A stretch of 40,725 nt of DNA from Chara braunii (Eukaryota; Streptophyta; Charophyceae; Charales; Characeae), in NCBI GenBank assembly GCA_003427395.1, contig BFEA01000085.1, forward strand, positions 3,527,542 through 3,568,266, given 5' to 3'. Under the pieces are notes generated by a model. The model saw only the letters and a program-made list of their open reading frames with translations. It had not been told where the DNA came from and did not search any database. Shown here one piece after another: positions 30,340 through 40,240 of the stretch (positions are counted from its first letter, which is position 1; every line of letters begins with the position of its first letter). The translations under genes were made by a program, and so were the position numbers.

Positions 30340-31770
30340 GCCGTGTCCACAAACTTGTAGATTTTCAAGCCCCCATTGGTCTGCATTTCCTGCAGTCGCC
30401 CTAACTGCAAATAGCGGACCCGAGCTGCCCCTACAACGGACAGGTGTACAGGCATACGCTGACAGACGGATCCTCTCATAGAGGCCGAAACTGAAACAAT
30501 GCCAGGCGGTCCAGTCCAAATCTGGGTCTACACTGCGACTAGTCATAGAACTCAGCCGGTCTCATTGACACATTTTTGAGCTGGACATTGTGCTTTTGTC
30601 TTTCCGGAAACATAAGCCAGAAGCTACGAAGGAAGGAGAGAATGAACATCACGATTGATTACAGGCGGCTTCCTCACTCCCTCGTCAGAAGGCAGCCATG
30701 GCCAAACCTTCCCACTGCTGCTGCTACTTCTTCTTGGACTACTGTGTAGCAGCTTTCAACATAACGCTGACTTCCTTTATCATTCTAGTTAACACTGCCC
30801 TCTGAGAGGACATTTCGGTGGAACACTTCCAACAAACTATAAAACTAGAGATGTGATATGCATTTCACTGTCGGTGCAATATTGATAAAGAACTCTACAA
30901 CAATTCGCGATTGATATTTGCTCAAACTAGATTGCATTCTGTTATGATCCTCATGCTGTCCTCTTATGATTGTTGGTTGAAAGTGTCGTCAGAAAAACGA
31001 GCAGTCTGTCAACGTCATCTTTCTTTTCTACACCTCACACACATCACTAAATGAATATGTACAACTCAATGTCCCAACTGTCACCAACTGATATGAATGA
31101 GACCAAAAAAATTCATATGTGACATATCTGCAAAGTTGCAGACTTTCAGACCCACGCTAATTCGGATTTCTTACAGTTGACCTACCTGCAAATACCGCAC
31201 CCGGGCTACCGCTGGAGCAGACAGGCCTACATGCCTACATTGATAGGCGGATCCTATAGCCTGTAGCCAGGTCCAAACAGGCCCTACAAGCCGGAACTAG
31301 AACAGTGAGCAGAGCCTATGAACAAAGGGGGGAGAGAAAGTGACAATTGACTATATGCAACATCCTGAATCCCTTGTCAGAACACTGCCGTGGCCAGACC
31401 TCTGGGACTCACCATGACTACAGCGCCCTCAACGCACTCACCCTTAAAGATCCTCGTGATCGTGTGAACTATCTACTCCTGACATTGTTGTGTGCTAAAA
31501 ACAATGACATTGCAACCGTGGCTGCAACTTTCGACATCAAAGACTCTTCATCCTCATCAGAAACTTGGTGTTGCCTTCCTTAATGTTAGTTTCACTGATG
31601 AGAGATAAATGATTTATATTGACTCAAACGAAGCTACGTTCTGTTATGATCCTCACAATGTCTTCTTATGATTGCTTCTTGAGAGTATCGTCGAAGAAAA
31701 AAACAGTCTATCATAGTCATCTTTCTTTTCTACACCTCACACACATCACTAAATGGAATCAACAACCTAC
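30340..31770. repeat. Direct duplication of R2-containing unit (about 700-790 bp), two copies
   Basis: The order R2 segment (GACAGACGGATCC-like), block-C-like fragment and ATTCTGTTATGATCCTCA..TCTTATGATTG..CATCTTTCTTTTCTACACC occurs twice, at about 30340-31070 and 31130-31770. The last segment is nearly identical in both, ending ACACACATCACTAAATG. The first copy also has GATTACAGGCGGCTTCCTCA, matching 17118-17140 upstream of the Helitron. Confidence 0.75.
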
Positions 31771-31856
31771 AACAATTACAAAATTGGTATGCCTAACCAT
31801 CGACCACATGGTAAGTCTATATTCATCAAATCGCTGCATCCTGACCAAACTGTCAG

Positions 31857-32530
31857 GCTTCAACCTCATGTCCAACCGCTGGCCAACTGATGAGACACTC
31901 TACCACAATCATGTTTTCTTGAAGAAAAATGACCTTTTGTATAACAAACATAACAACACACACTTCAAATCCTCATCCTGCACACGCTGCAGATCCAACA
32001 ACGATGACAAATCATCAAATCATATGGCTACAATGTCACCGTCTCCCTCCCCCACACTCATTTTTTTTTTCCATACCTTCCACATATCACCGGATGACTA
32101 TGTATGCTGAGAACTTCCACGCTTCAACCTCATGTCCAACCACTGACCATCTGATGAGACACCATACCACAATCATGTTTTCTTCAAAGAAAATAGACTT
32201 CCGTATACCAGGCATGACAACACACACTCCAAATCCTCATCCCACTCATGCTACAGATCCAACAACAATGATGAACCATCGAATCGTATGGCTACAATGT
32301 CACCATCTTCCTCCCCCACAATCATTTTTTTTTCCTATACCTCCCACATATCACTGAATGACTATGTGCAAATGGTTGTTCCAACTACCGCCCAATGCTT
32401 TTTTTCGCCTACTGCTACATGACAACACACTCAAACAGAAAATCACACCATCCTACATATGCTACAAATCCAACAACGACACCGCCTCTTCGCATCATAT
32501 GCTCATGTTTTTTTCCAAAAAAATATCCTC
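31857..32530. repeat. 264-bp tandem repeat, 2 full copies and a partial third
   Basis: GCTTCAACCTCATGTCCAAC starts units at 31857 and 32121. Each carries CCACAATCATGTTTTCTT, AATCCTCATCC, AGATCCAACAACRATGA, TATGGCTACAATGTCACC and a T-run. A third, shortened unit (about 32415-32520) keeps GACAACACACTCAAA..CATATGCTACAAATCCAACAACGAC. The frames over it are Pro/Thr/His-rich artefacts. Confidence 0.85.
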
Positions 32531-32739
32531 TTTTCTTCGTGCACACATTATTTGGCTGCTTAGACCAATATAATAGCCAACAATGGACACAACATAGCAC
32601 AACTGAACATGTATGCAAAAATGCCAAGATGATAATGGTTAGTTGGCCTGTCCAATTAAAAACACATTTTCTACCGCTCAATGTGAATCCTCGATGCCCG
32701 ATGGCGTGATAAAACATTAACCAATACATACACAAATGT

Positions 32740-33070
32740 CAGTGCTTCCAAAACATGCCACAACACATGGAGAATACCGACCACAGATCAGTTAACACCA
32801 TCGCAGATTGTGCCATCTAAATCAACCTCTTCCACTCCTCCTCGATCTCATCCCCCTCCACATATCAACGACCTCTTTTTAATGCCCGCTGCCAAGACTA
32901 CACTGAACCGCAGATCACTTAACACCATAAGAGGTCATGCCATCTAACTCGATCTCTGCCACTCCTCCCCAATCCCATCCCCCTACACATATCGACAGCC
33001 TCTCTTTAATGCCCGTTGCCAAGACTCCAATTGTACTGCCCTGGAATCTCAGAACCGACATTGCGTCCAT
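32740..33070. repeat. Segment E copies downstream of the Helitron
   Basis: ACATGGAGAATACCGACCACAGATCAG (two pieces of one segment) and CATATCAACGACCTCTTTTT then AATGCCCGCTGCCAAGACT match E1/E2 at 16.9 and 18.7 kb. A further copy follows (CATATCGACAGCCTCTCTTT, AATGCCCGTTGCCAAGACT at about 32990-33030). Confidence 0.75.
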
Positions 33071-34250
33071 TGCCCAAAACGCTGCCGTTTCCTGAACATG
33101 TTTTTGCTCCAAACTACATATTACAAACACATGTCAGACCATCTCCCCTGACCCACACTCATGCCCACAATGGGCCCAAAGAAGTGCAACAAAAACCACA
33201 TATCCACCCGATTCGTTGACTACACTTAACAACATACATTCTTTATACCAGACATCTCTCTTCATATCAGCTATAAAATGAGCATCACATCAACGACAAA
33301 AAAACTGCCCTCACAGTTCTCGACCCTCATCACAACCGCTCCCACAGTTCAGACAGAAGCCATACAAGACGATGCTCCCAAAATTGAGCGATTCTAAGGA
33401 GACGCGGACCAACAAAACCTGATCACATCGCCACGGAACGACACATGCCAAAAACCATCCTGACCATAATCAAACCCCACACAGTCAACAGCGTGACAGG
33501 GCCGCACATAGCCGCGCTACACAGCCCAAACACAGGTCGGGTTCTTGAGCTCGTACTTGCCACGATAATTGTTCGGGTCTTTTCACTCTCATAACTGGCA
33601 ATTACAAGCTTTGGCTCGGGCCTGTTACCACTCCACCGGCAGTCCATTCTGGACACCGCGACTGCATGCCCACCCCACCCAATGTCGCACACAAACCAGG
33701 TCCTTCACCTTCCCGCCTTCTGCTGCCGCACGCTGACAACAGCAGACACATCTGCCGCCGACTGCATCTTCCCCTGCTCCCGCACTCTGCGCCTCGCTAC
33801 GGGCTGCGGGCCCGCGCCCTCGCGGTCTGTCAGTTTTTCCAGCCTTCCAACGACCGTATAACGAAAGACGACGAAAATGTTCTCAGGGGCATATAAAACG
33901 CACCCCTGACGGGCTGCGAACTCTTCGGCTGCGGGTAAACCAATCACGTCCCATCCACCTCGGGTCGCCCATGCGCGAGACCTTGAAGGGTCCTAACCAC
34001 GTGCCACAAGGCGATTACGAATTTGGGAAAGCAATACAGTTGCAGCCAGGCTATGCTACGTAGGCGGGGAGCTCTACCGCTATTGATGGTGCACTGCGCC
34101 AGGAGGATGGCTGGGCGTCTGGGGACCTGGAGGTCCACTAAGCGGATGTCCGCTGCCGCTGCAAACAGGAGCCTAAGTCCGTGAGCACCGAAAGCGGTAT
34201 CGCATCGATTTTGCCGAGGAGTGGATGGGCGACCGGCGCTGAGCGACCGA
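33071..34250. other. GC-richer intergenic stretch, no gene seen
   Basis: Short open frames on both strands lack any recognisable motif. The base composition becomes distinctly richer in G and C from about 33400. A small hairpin around a TATA-like sequence is listed separately. Confidence 0.45.
33883..33909. promoter_or_regulatory. Perfect 7-bp inverted repeat enclosing a TATA-like sequence
   Basis: TCAGGGG (33883-33889) and CCCCTGA (33903-33909) flank a 13-base loop containing ATATAAAA. This could be a core promoter element or a chance hairpin. No confident gene starts downstream on either strand. Confidence 0.25.
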
Positions 34251-34253
34251 CTC

Positions 34254-34322
34254 CGACGAACCGACTGATGCTGAGCGACCGGCGCTGAGCAACCGACTAC
34301 GACGAACCGACCGACCGACTGA
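34254..34322. repeat. Short GACCGACT/GACGAACCGAC repeats
   Basis: GAGCGACCGACTCCGACGAAC and the related GAGCAACCGACTACGACGAAC, cut into ~20-22-base units, alternate with GATGCTGAGCGACCGGCGCT. It is a small degenerate minisatellite. Confidence 0.7.
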
Positions 34323-34573
34323 ACAGGCTCTTACGAGACAGGCAGAGGGCCGGGTGCCTTTCAGGGAAAATGCAAGGAACGAAGTGCTATGAAGCCAGCT
34401 CGAAAGCGAATAAGCCCGTACTCAGGAGTTTTTCCGAATGAATCCAATCTGAAAGCCGGTTATGTACAGTTAGAGAAGTCCCATGTTAGAGAAGTCCCAT
34501 GGTGTCCGATGGTCGATTCACAGGCGGACAACAAATTTATACAGTGGCGGGCCGCAGACGTATGCAACCCCAC

Positions 34574-34576
<3 letters not shown>

Positions 34577-34617
<41 letters not shown>
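34577..34617. repeat. (GA)n microsatellite
   Basis: This is a perfect dinucleotide run of about 20 units. Confidence 0.95.
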
Positions 34618-34619
<2 letters not shown>

Positions 34620-34942
34620 GGTTGTGTGTCGAATGGATGACAGAGCCACAAGCTAGTATTTGTATTTTACCGGTCGTTGGTAAGGGGAGAAGCCGGTCGC
34701 TGGCACGGGCGGTTTGTGGCCCGCATAGGCTGACCTTTGTGATTGGTGGAGGGAGGTCGCAAGAAGCTGATCGTCGGGCTGTGGAAGGCAGTTTTGTCGG
34801 GATGTGACGCTTTTATGAGTGTTCGACTCTTTGGATTGATTTGGGCCATCATTGCCGCCAAATACATTCAGGAAAGTCCAATTGCGACTTGGCAAGCAGA
34901 TAGCCGAGCTGACGGCTAGCAGGTTGGATCAGGTTGGATTCT

Positions 34943-35144
34943 CGACATATCTCAAGAGTTATGTTCCCGCCATATCTCAAGAGTTATGTTCCCGACATAT
35001 CTTAAGAATTGAGTTCCCGCCATATCTCAAGAATTGAGTTCCCGCCATATCTCAAGAACGGAGTTCCCGCCATATCTAAAGAATGGAGTTCCCGCCATAT
35101 CTCAAGAATTGAGTTCCCGCCATATTTCAAGAATCGAGTTCTCG
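34943..35144. repeat. 25-bp minisatellite, about 8 copies
   Basis: The unit is CGCCATATCTCAAGAATTGA plus GTTCC, repeated head to tail with one to three differences per copy (GACATATCTC, AAGAACGGAG, TTCAAGAATC variants). Unit length is constant at 25 bases throughout. It is preceded by a doubled AGGTTGGATC. Confidence 0.92.
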
Positions 35145-35193
35145 TGTTAGAGGAGCCTTGACTTGGGGCAAGCAGACGCAAATAGTGATTTTC

Positions 35194-35219
35194 TGTGTGT
35201 GTGTGTGTGTGTGTGTGTC

Positions 35220-35283
<64 letters not shown>
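35194..35283. repeat. (GT)n followed directly by (GA)n
   Basis: A GT run (35194-35238, one CT interruption at about 35219) passes directly into a GA run (35239-35283). It is a compound microsatellite. Confidence 0.95.
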
Positions 35284-35286
<3 letters not shown>

Positions 35287-35840
35287 GCAGAGTATGAGCT
35301 CAGGTCACTCGTGGGCTTTGTGAAGACGAGGAAAGAGAAGTACAACGACCGGTCGCTATGTACAATGGCATTGGTCTCCAGACCCCTCGCGGGTCGGGGA
35401 CCAATGGTTACGTCCAGAAGAATCAGTTTTTCGTTCGGCCTCGGGCTGTCAAGGTGAGAACGAGCGTGGCAAGTTCACTCGCTCGCCGCGATCCGCTTTG
35501 TCTCTTCTTCTTTGATCTAAGTCAATCAAATGTCAAATCCGCTTTGTCTCTTCTTCTGGGCTAATCTTATCGATCGCCAAATCTATCAAATGTATCCTCG
35601 TCTAACTTGTCTAATTACTCAGCTTTTCCATCAAATCAGCCTACTCAATGGCATCAATCGCATCAATCAAATCAATGAACTCAAAGATTGTATCATTGGC
35701 TCAATCAGTCCGCATGATCTACCAGTCAATCAAGTGATTAGCTCGTCAAGGTCTAATGACATTGCTGTTCACGTTTGTGGTGATATTCATGCTTCTTCGA
35801 TTAGTTGGCAGGAGCAGGAAAATGAGTGGCTTACTTCGTG
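35284..35840. other. Intergenic, ATCAA-rich in part
   Basis: GTCTCTTCTTC occurs near 35500 and 35547 as part of a ~47-base direct repeat (ATCCGCTTTGTCTCTTCTTC). ATCAA-type words cluster at 35580-35740. No gene is supported. Confidence 0.5.
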
Positions 35841-37840
35841 TGGATGTACCCGCGTATTTCGTCGTTGTCCCTCCCCACGCGGGCGTGCCTTTATCTGCCT
35901 CGTGTCGGTCTCTGCCCTTTCCCTCTGCCGCCGCGTCACCCTCTTCACCTTTCCTCCTCCCGTTCCCTTTGTTTCCTTGTTAACTCCACCGTCTGCCTGC
36001 CCTCGTCCTACACCGCTCCTTTCCTCTTGCGCCCTCCTGCATCTGTCCTCCCCTCTTTTTCATAGCTTGTTACTTCCTGTCCACTCTTCAACCGCTGGGT
36101 TCTCACGCCCCGCTTCCTCGCCTCGGATTTGTCTCGCCTTGTCATCATCCCCTTTTCGGCTTGTCGTCACGTTAGCCCCCTGTTCACCCCTTCTGTCGCA
36201 GTTTTCCAACGTCTCTGTCTCTCTGATTTCCTCTCCCATCCCCTCTCTCCTATCGCGTCTCTCTGATTTCCTCTCCCGTCCAGTCTCTCCTATCGCGTCT
36301 CCCCCAGCTCACCTCCTTAGCTCGTCTCTCCCAGCTCACCTCCTTAGCTCGTCTCGTCTCTTCCAGGTCGGTTCCTATCGCATCTCTCACATGTCGTCTC
36401 TCACAGCTCATCTCCTTGGCTCCTCTCCCAGCTCAGTTCTCTCAGGTCGTCTCTCCCCAATCTTCTCGTCTCTCCCCCGTCATCTCATCTCTACCCGCCT
36501 GTCCTGCCCTGAAGACGGCAGTCGTCTCCTCTCCCCTCTCGTCTCGTTTCTCCCCTGTCGTCTCTCCTTTCTCCCCTGTTGTCTCCTTTCTCCCCGGTCG
36601 TCTCCCGTCTTCTCAGTCGTCTCGTCTCGCCCAGTTCCGTTTCTCCCAGCTCGTCTCTCTGTGCTCGTCTCTGCCTCCACGTGTCTGCCCCAGCTCCTCC
36701 GTCCCGGCTTGTCAGGCCCAGCTTGTCTCTCTCCCGCTCGTCTGTCCCAGGTCGTCTCTTCGTCTTTGTGTGCTCGTTCTCTGGCCTCTTCCTCTTCGTC
36801 TTTTCTCATCAACGTCTGCGGGATTTTCATTTCCCCCCCCCCCCTTTCCCTTTGTGTTCTCTTTTTGTCCAGTCCTCTCTCTACCGCGTGTTAGATTGCT
36901 TTCCTCCTCGTTGAGATCCATGTTTCACCGCTGATAGGTGTGATCTACTCTTCATTGTGGTCGGTTATCGGTCTGTTGTTCAGTCTCTTGTCATTCGTCT
37001 CTTCTCTGTGCTTTCTTTTTTCTTTTTTTTTTTTTTCTTTTTTTTTTCTTTTTTCTTTTTTCTTTTTTAGGCAAATCTTATCCGTGACCCTTAAGACACA
37101 AACAAATAAAGATCAAAGCAACAGCAGCTCATGACGAACACAAGTGTATGGTCGTTATAGCTGTAATTGGGGCCAACTTTCTGTCTAGAGTCAGCGATAA
37201 TTACGATTACCCTACTTTCTATTCAGGGGGGGGGGAAGACGGGTAGTGTATGATCCACCTTGCTTCTCTTCGGTTCCTTTCCCTCTCTGTTTTTCCGTCC
37301 CTTCCTCCTCCTTTTGTTTCGCATGTGCGCTCCTATCTTCTTCCCTCGAACGCCACGTGTCCGTATCAAGCTGCCTTTCGGGTCCGATACAGTCGTGATG
37401 AAGGTGCGTTGTGTGCGGGGGAAGAAGGTATAGGTAAGTATCTATGGGACAATGCATGGCGTTCTTAGCTCTCGTTTTCAGCTGTGTGTTTTTTCTCTGG
37501 CTTCAAGTGTTGTTCTGAGGATGCCACGTGTCTCTGCGCGTGCATCTGTGCGTTTCTGTGTGCGCTTCGCCATGCGTTCTTTCTCGGCAGTCCACCCTTT
37601 GTTTCTCCCTCGCTTTTGTCCTCATGAACCACCCCCCTCCCCCCCCCCCCCCCCGGTTTCTTTCACCCTTCGCCCTTCCTCCGTCCTCCCTTTCCCCGTT
37701 CTCCCTTCCTCCCCCCCTCCCCAAGTAGGGCTTAACCACCTCTCCCTCCTCCCCTCCTCCGTACGTTTCGCCTTTCCCTTCTTTCTTGGCGGTTACCTCT
37801 CCGTCTCTCCTCTGTCTCTCCTTCTTCGTCATCAGGACAC
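35841..37840. repeat. Long pyrimidine-rich (C/T) tract with internal short tandems
   Basis: For about 2 kb, interrupted near 36900-37250 and 37330-37570, the plus strand is dominated by C and T with runs such as C14 near 36831, T/C at 37017-37069 and C17 near 37639. Internal tandems include a 40-base unit (36219-36298) and a 27-base CCAGCTCACCTCCTTAGCTC-containing unit (36304 and 36331). The lack of purine-containing stop codons explains the long Ser/Pro/Leu frames here (for example 35530-36894), which are not called as genes. Confidence 0.8.
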
Positions 37841-38040
37841 ATTCTTGTCCTCAAGGAGTGGAAGACGTACCGTTTTATCTTTTTCTCGTCTTCTCTCGAG
37901 ACGAAGATGTATTCTGCAGGATGCGGCATTGCGGAACAGGAGCACCACAGGAGCACCATGGTGTATGTGATTCTTTCGCCGATTGTGTCGGAACCATCCT
38001 CCCTCTCTTGCATGCTTGGCCTTGCCTCGTATATGGAGCC

Positions 38041-38480
38041 AGCGCATGGGGAATGCGACCTGGCATAGCATGGGGAACATAGCACGTGAACATAGCACGT
38101 GAACATAGCACTGGGAACTTGGCATACAATGGGAGCGTAGCACGGGAACATGGCGTGGGAACGTAGCGAGGGAACGTAGCGTGGGAACGTAGCGTTGGAA
38201 CATACATGGCACGGAACATAGTACGGTAACATTTTATAGCGCGGGAACATCAATAGTAACACGGGCACATCATATAGCATGACGAAGTGAGACAAGTCCG
38301 GCACAGCAGGACGGCATAGCAGGACAGAGCTCGACGACATAGCAGGATGTAGCACGATGATAGCAGGACATAGCACGGCATAGCACGACATAGCAGCACG
38401 CCAGGAATGGTTGGATATCGCAAGGTGTGATATAGCACTCGTAGCGAGGACGTAGTCTGAAGTAGCACAGTACGATTGTA
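38041..38480. repeat. Degenerate short-period minisatellite (GGAACRTAGC and CATAGCACGR units)
   Basis: Units of about 12-17 bases such as CATAGCACGTGAACATAGCA and GGGAACGTAGCG repeat irregularly to about 38250. GACATAGCAGGA-type units then run to about 38400. Long frames on the minus strand (Tyr/Val/Cys-rich) are translations of the repeat. Confidence 0.8.
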
Positions 38481-38811
38481 TAGTAGGGAAAGTTGGGGCA
38501 AAAACGTTTTTTAACGCCCGGGAAGAATTCCTCAGCAGCACAGATCGGCAACTGCCTGTGGTCTCTGCTTGATCAGCATAAGACGAGATTACTGCGTAGT
38601 ACAGCCTTTGTCTCGTCCGGAAAAAGCAAACGACTGAGAGAATATACGGCTTGACCCCTGGACAGTGAGTGTGTGCGGGCTCGCTCGCGCGCGGCGCACG
38701 TGTTATCGAGTTTCCTATCCAAGTGGGAAAGAGCGCTTAGTCGAGCGAAGAACTTCCCTATCTAGGCATATACGGATCGTTGGATGCTAGTCGTCGACAT
38801 TCTAAAAGTTG
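38481..38811. other. Intergenic, no gene seen
   Basis: This is a non-repetitive stretch between two minisatellites. No open frame or RNA motif is supported. A GC-rich TCGCTCGCGCGCGGCGCACG lies near 38681. Confidence 0.45.
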
Positions 38812-38905
38812 TTGACGACGATGATGATGATGATGATGATGGCGATGATAGGGATGATGATGATGGCGATGATAGGGATGATGATGACGGTGATGATGGA
38901 GAAGC
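38812..38905. repeat. (GAT)n microsatellite with GGCGATGATAGG variants
   Basis: GATGATGAT runs alternate with GGCGATGATAGGGATGATGA twice. Asp-rich frames are artefacts. Confidence 0.9.
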
Positions 38906-39202
38906 GGTGGATGCTCTCTGCTTGTGTGTGTATGGAGGTGTGTGTCGTGTTTGGTGTGCGTGGATATAAACAGGAGCATGCTCTCTGGCGCGCGCGCGCG
39001 TGTGTGTGTGGAGGATGTTCTCTGGGGTGTGTGTGTGGAGGATGCTCTCTGGGGTGTGTGTGTGTGGAGGATGCTCTCTTGTGTGTGTATGTGTGTGGAG
39101 GATGCTCTCTTGTGTGTGTATGTGTGTGGAGGATGCTCTCTGGGGTGTGTCTGTGGAGGATGCTCTCTGGTCTGTGTGTGTGTACGTGTGTGAGGGTGTT
39201 GC

Positions 39203-39248
<46 letters not shown>

Positions 39249-39290
39249 TGTGCGTGTGTGTAAGGGTGTTGCTTGTGTGTGCGTGGGCTT
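38906..39290. repeat. GT-rich minisatellite (GGAGGATGCTCTCTGG) and (GT)n
   Basis: TGTGGAGGATGCTCTCTGGG-type units of 27-33 bases occur six times from about 39005 to 39170, separated by GT runs of changing length. A (GT)n run lies at 39209-39240, and GTGTAAGGGTGTTGCTTGTG is repeated near 39190 and 39258. Confidence 0.9.
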
Positions 39291-39519
39291 ATGAAAGGGC
39301 TATGGACTAGGGATTGTCGATCTGGAATGGAACCCTGAAAACCAATCACATCAAGGATTGACCGCCTCCTTTAGTGGGAGTTATTTTCCATATTGATGGA
39401 GCCTCTGGGTGCCTTGCGGGTGTTATTTCTCTTTGCTCCTTTTGTTTCCTTTTTTTTGGCCTCGGTCCTCCACCCTCACTTGGTGGAACTCGTCTTTTTG
39501 GTTGTTGATCAATCTACTA

Positions 39520-39829
39520 ACCAATCGACGGCCGATCAAACTAGTTGCCAATTAATCAATCAATCAATCAATCATTCAATCAACGAGTCAACGAATCAAT
39601 AAATCAGTGAAGCTATAATTGGCTAAACTTTCTTTACAGAAAGCTGTTCATCTCGACGATCAATCACAAAATCGAAACGAATGAATGAATGAACGAGCGA
39701 AGGATCGATCAATCAGTCAATCGAGCATCCAACCCATCTTTGCAAATGGGCTGTTCGTCTCGACAATCAATCCGGCAATCAAATGGTCAATCTACTACGC
39801 CATCAACCGCCGATCAACCAACCTACCGG

Positions 39830-39860
<31 letters not shown>

Positions 39861-40145
39861 GTCAAAAATCAATCGAGCAGCCAAGCCGTGTTTACAAACG
39901 GCTGTTTGTCTTGACAGTTGATTACAGCGTCGAGTGAATGAAGGGGGGGCGAACGAAATGAATGAATCAATCAGTCAATCGAGCAGCCAACCCTTGTTTA
40001 CAAAAGACTGTTCGTCCCGACAATCAATCCGACAATCGAATGATAACCACCGCACCGTCGTCTCGTCTCCAATCGTCTTGCCGACTACCAGCTACCGTGT
40101 CAATCAAGCAGTTAGACATTTAACTATTCATTCAATCAATCAAGT
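39520..40145. repeat. (AATC)n-based satellite with a higher-order core
   Basis: AATCAATCAATC runs separate four copies of a core CTGTTCGTCTCGACAATCAA preceded by a TTTACAAA segment (cores at about 39647, 39750, 39901 and 40008). Spacing is irregular (about 100-150 bases). Asn/Ser/Gln-rich frames over it are artefacts. Confidence 0.85.
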
Positions 40146-40148
40146 AAA

Positions 40149-40240
40149 GTAATGATCTATCTACCCGTCGCGAAAGACCAACAAAATATAGGCAACGGAA
40201 GGTGTTGTGTAATGATCTATCTACCCGTCGCGAAATACCA
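40149..40240. repeat. 60-bp direct repeat, two copies
   Basis: GTAATGATCTATCTACCCGT followed by CGCGAAA.ACCAA occurs at about 40148 and 40208, with a unit spacing of 60 bases. Confidence 0.9.

Noticed and set aside
34943-35144. CRISPR array
   Set aside because: The 25-base units are contiguous with no spacers, the genome is eukaryotic and no cas genes are present.
35530-36894. 454-codon plus-strand open frame
   Set aside because: It lies in C/T-rich DNA, where stop codons (which need purines) are rare, and translates to Ser/Pro/Leu/Phe low complexity with internal 40- and 27-base tandems. No domain is visible.
37732-38541. 269-codon minus-strand open frame
   Set aside because: Most of it is a translation of the 38.05-38.48 kb minisatellite and the adjacent pyrimidine tract. 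The Tyr/Cys/Val-rich repeats follow the DNA repeat.
38762-39349. 195-codon His/Thr-rich minus-strand frame and the Cys/Val-rich frames opposite
   Set aside because: These are direct translations of the GT- and GAT-based repeats.
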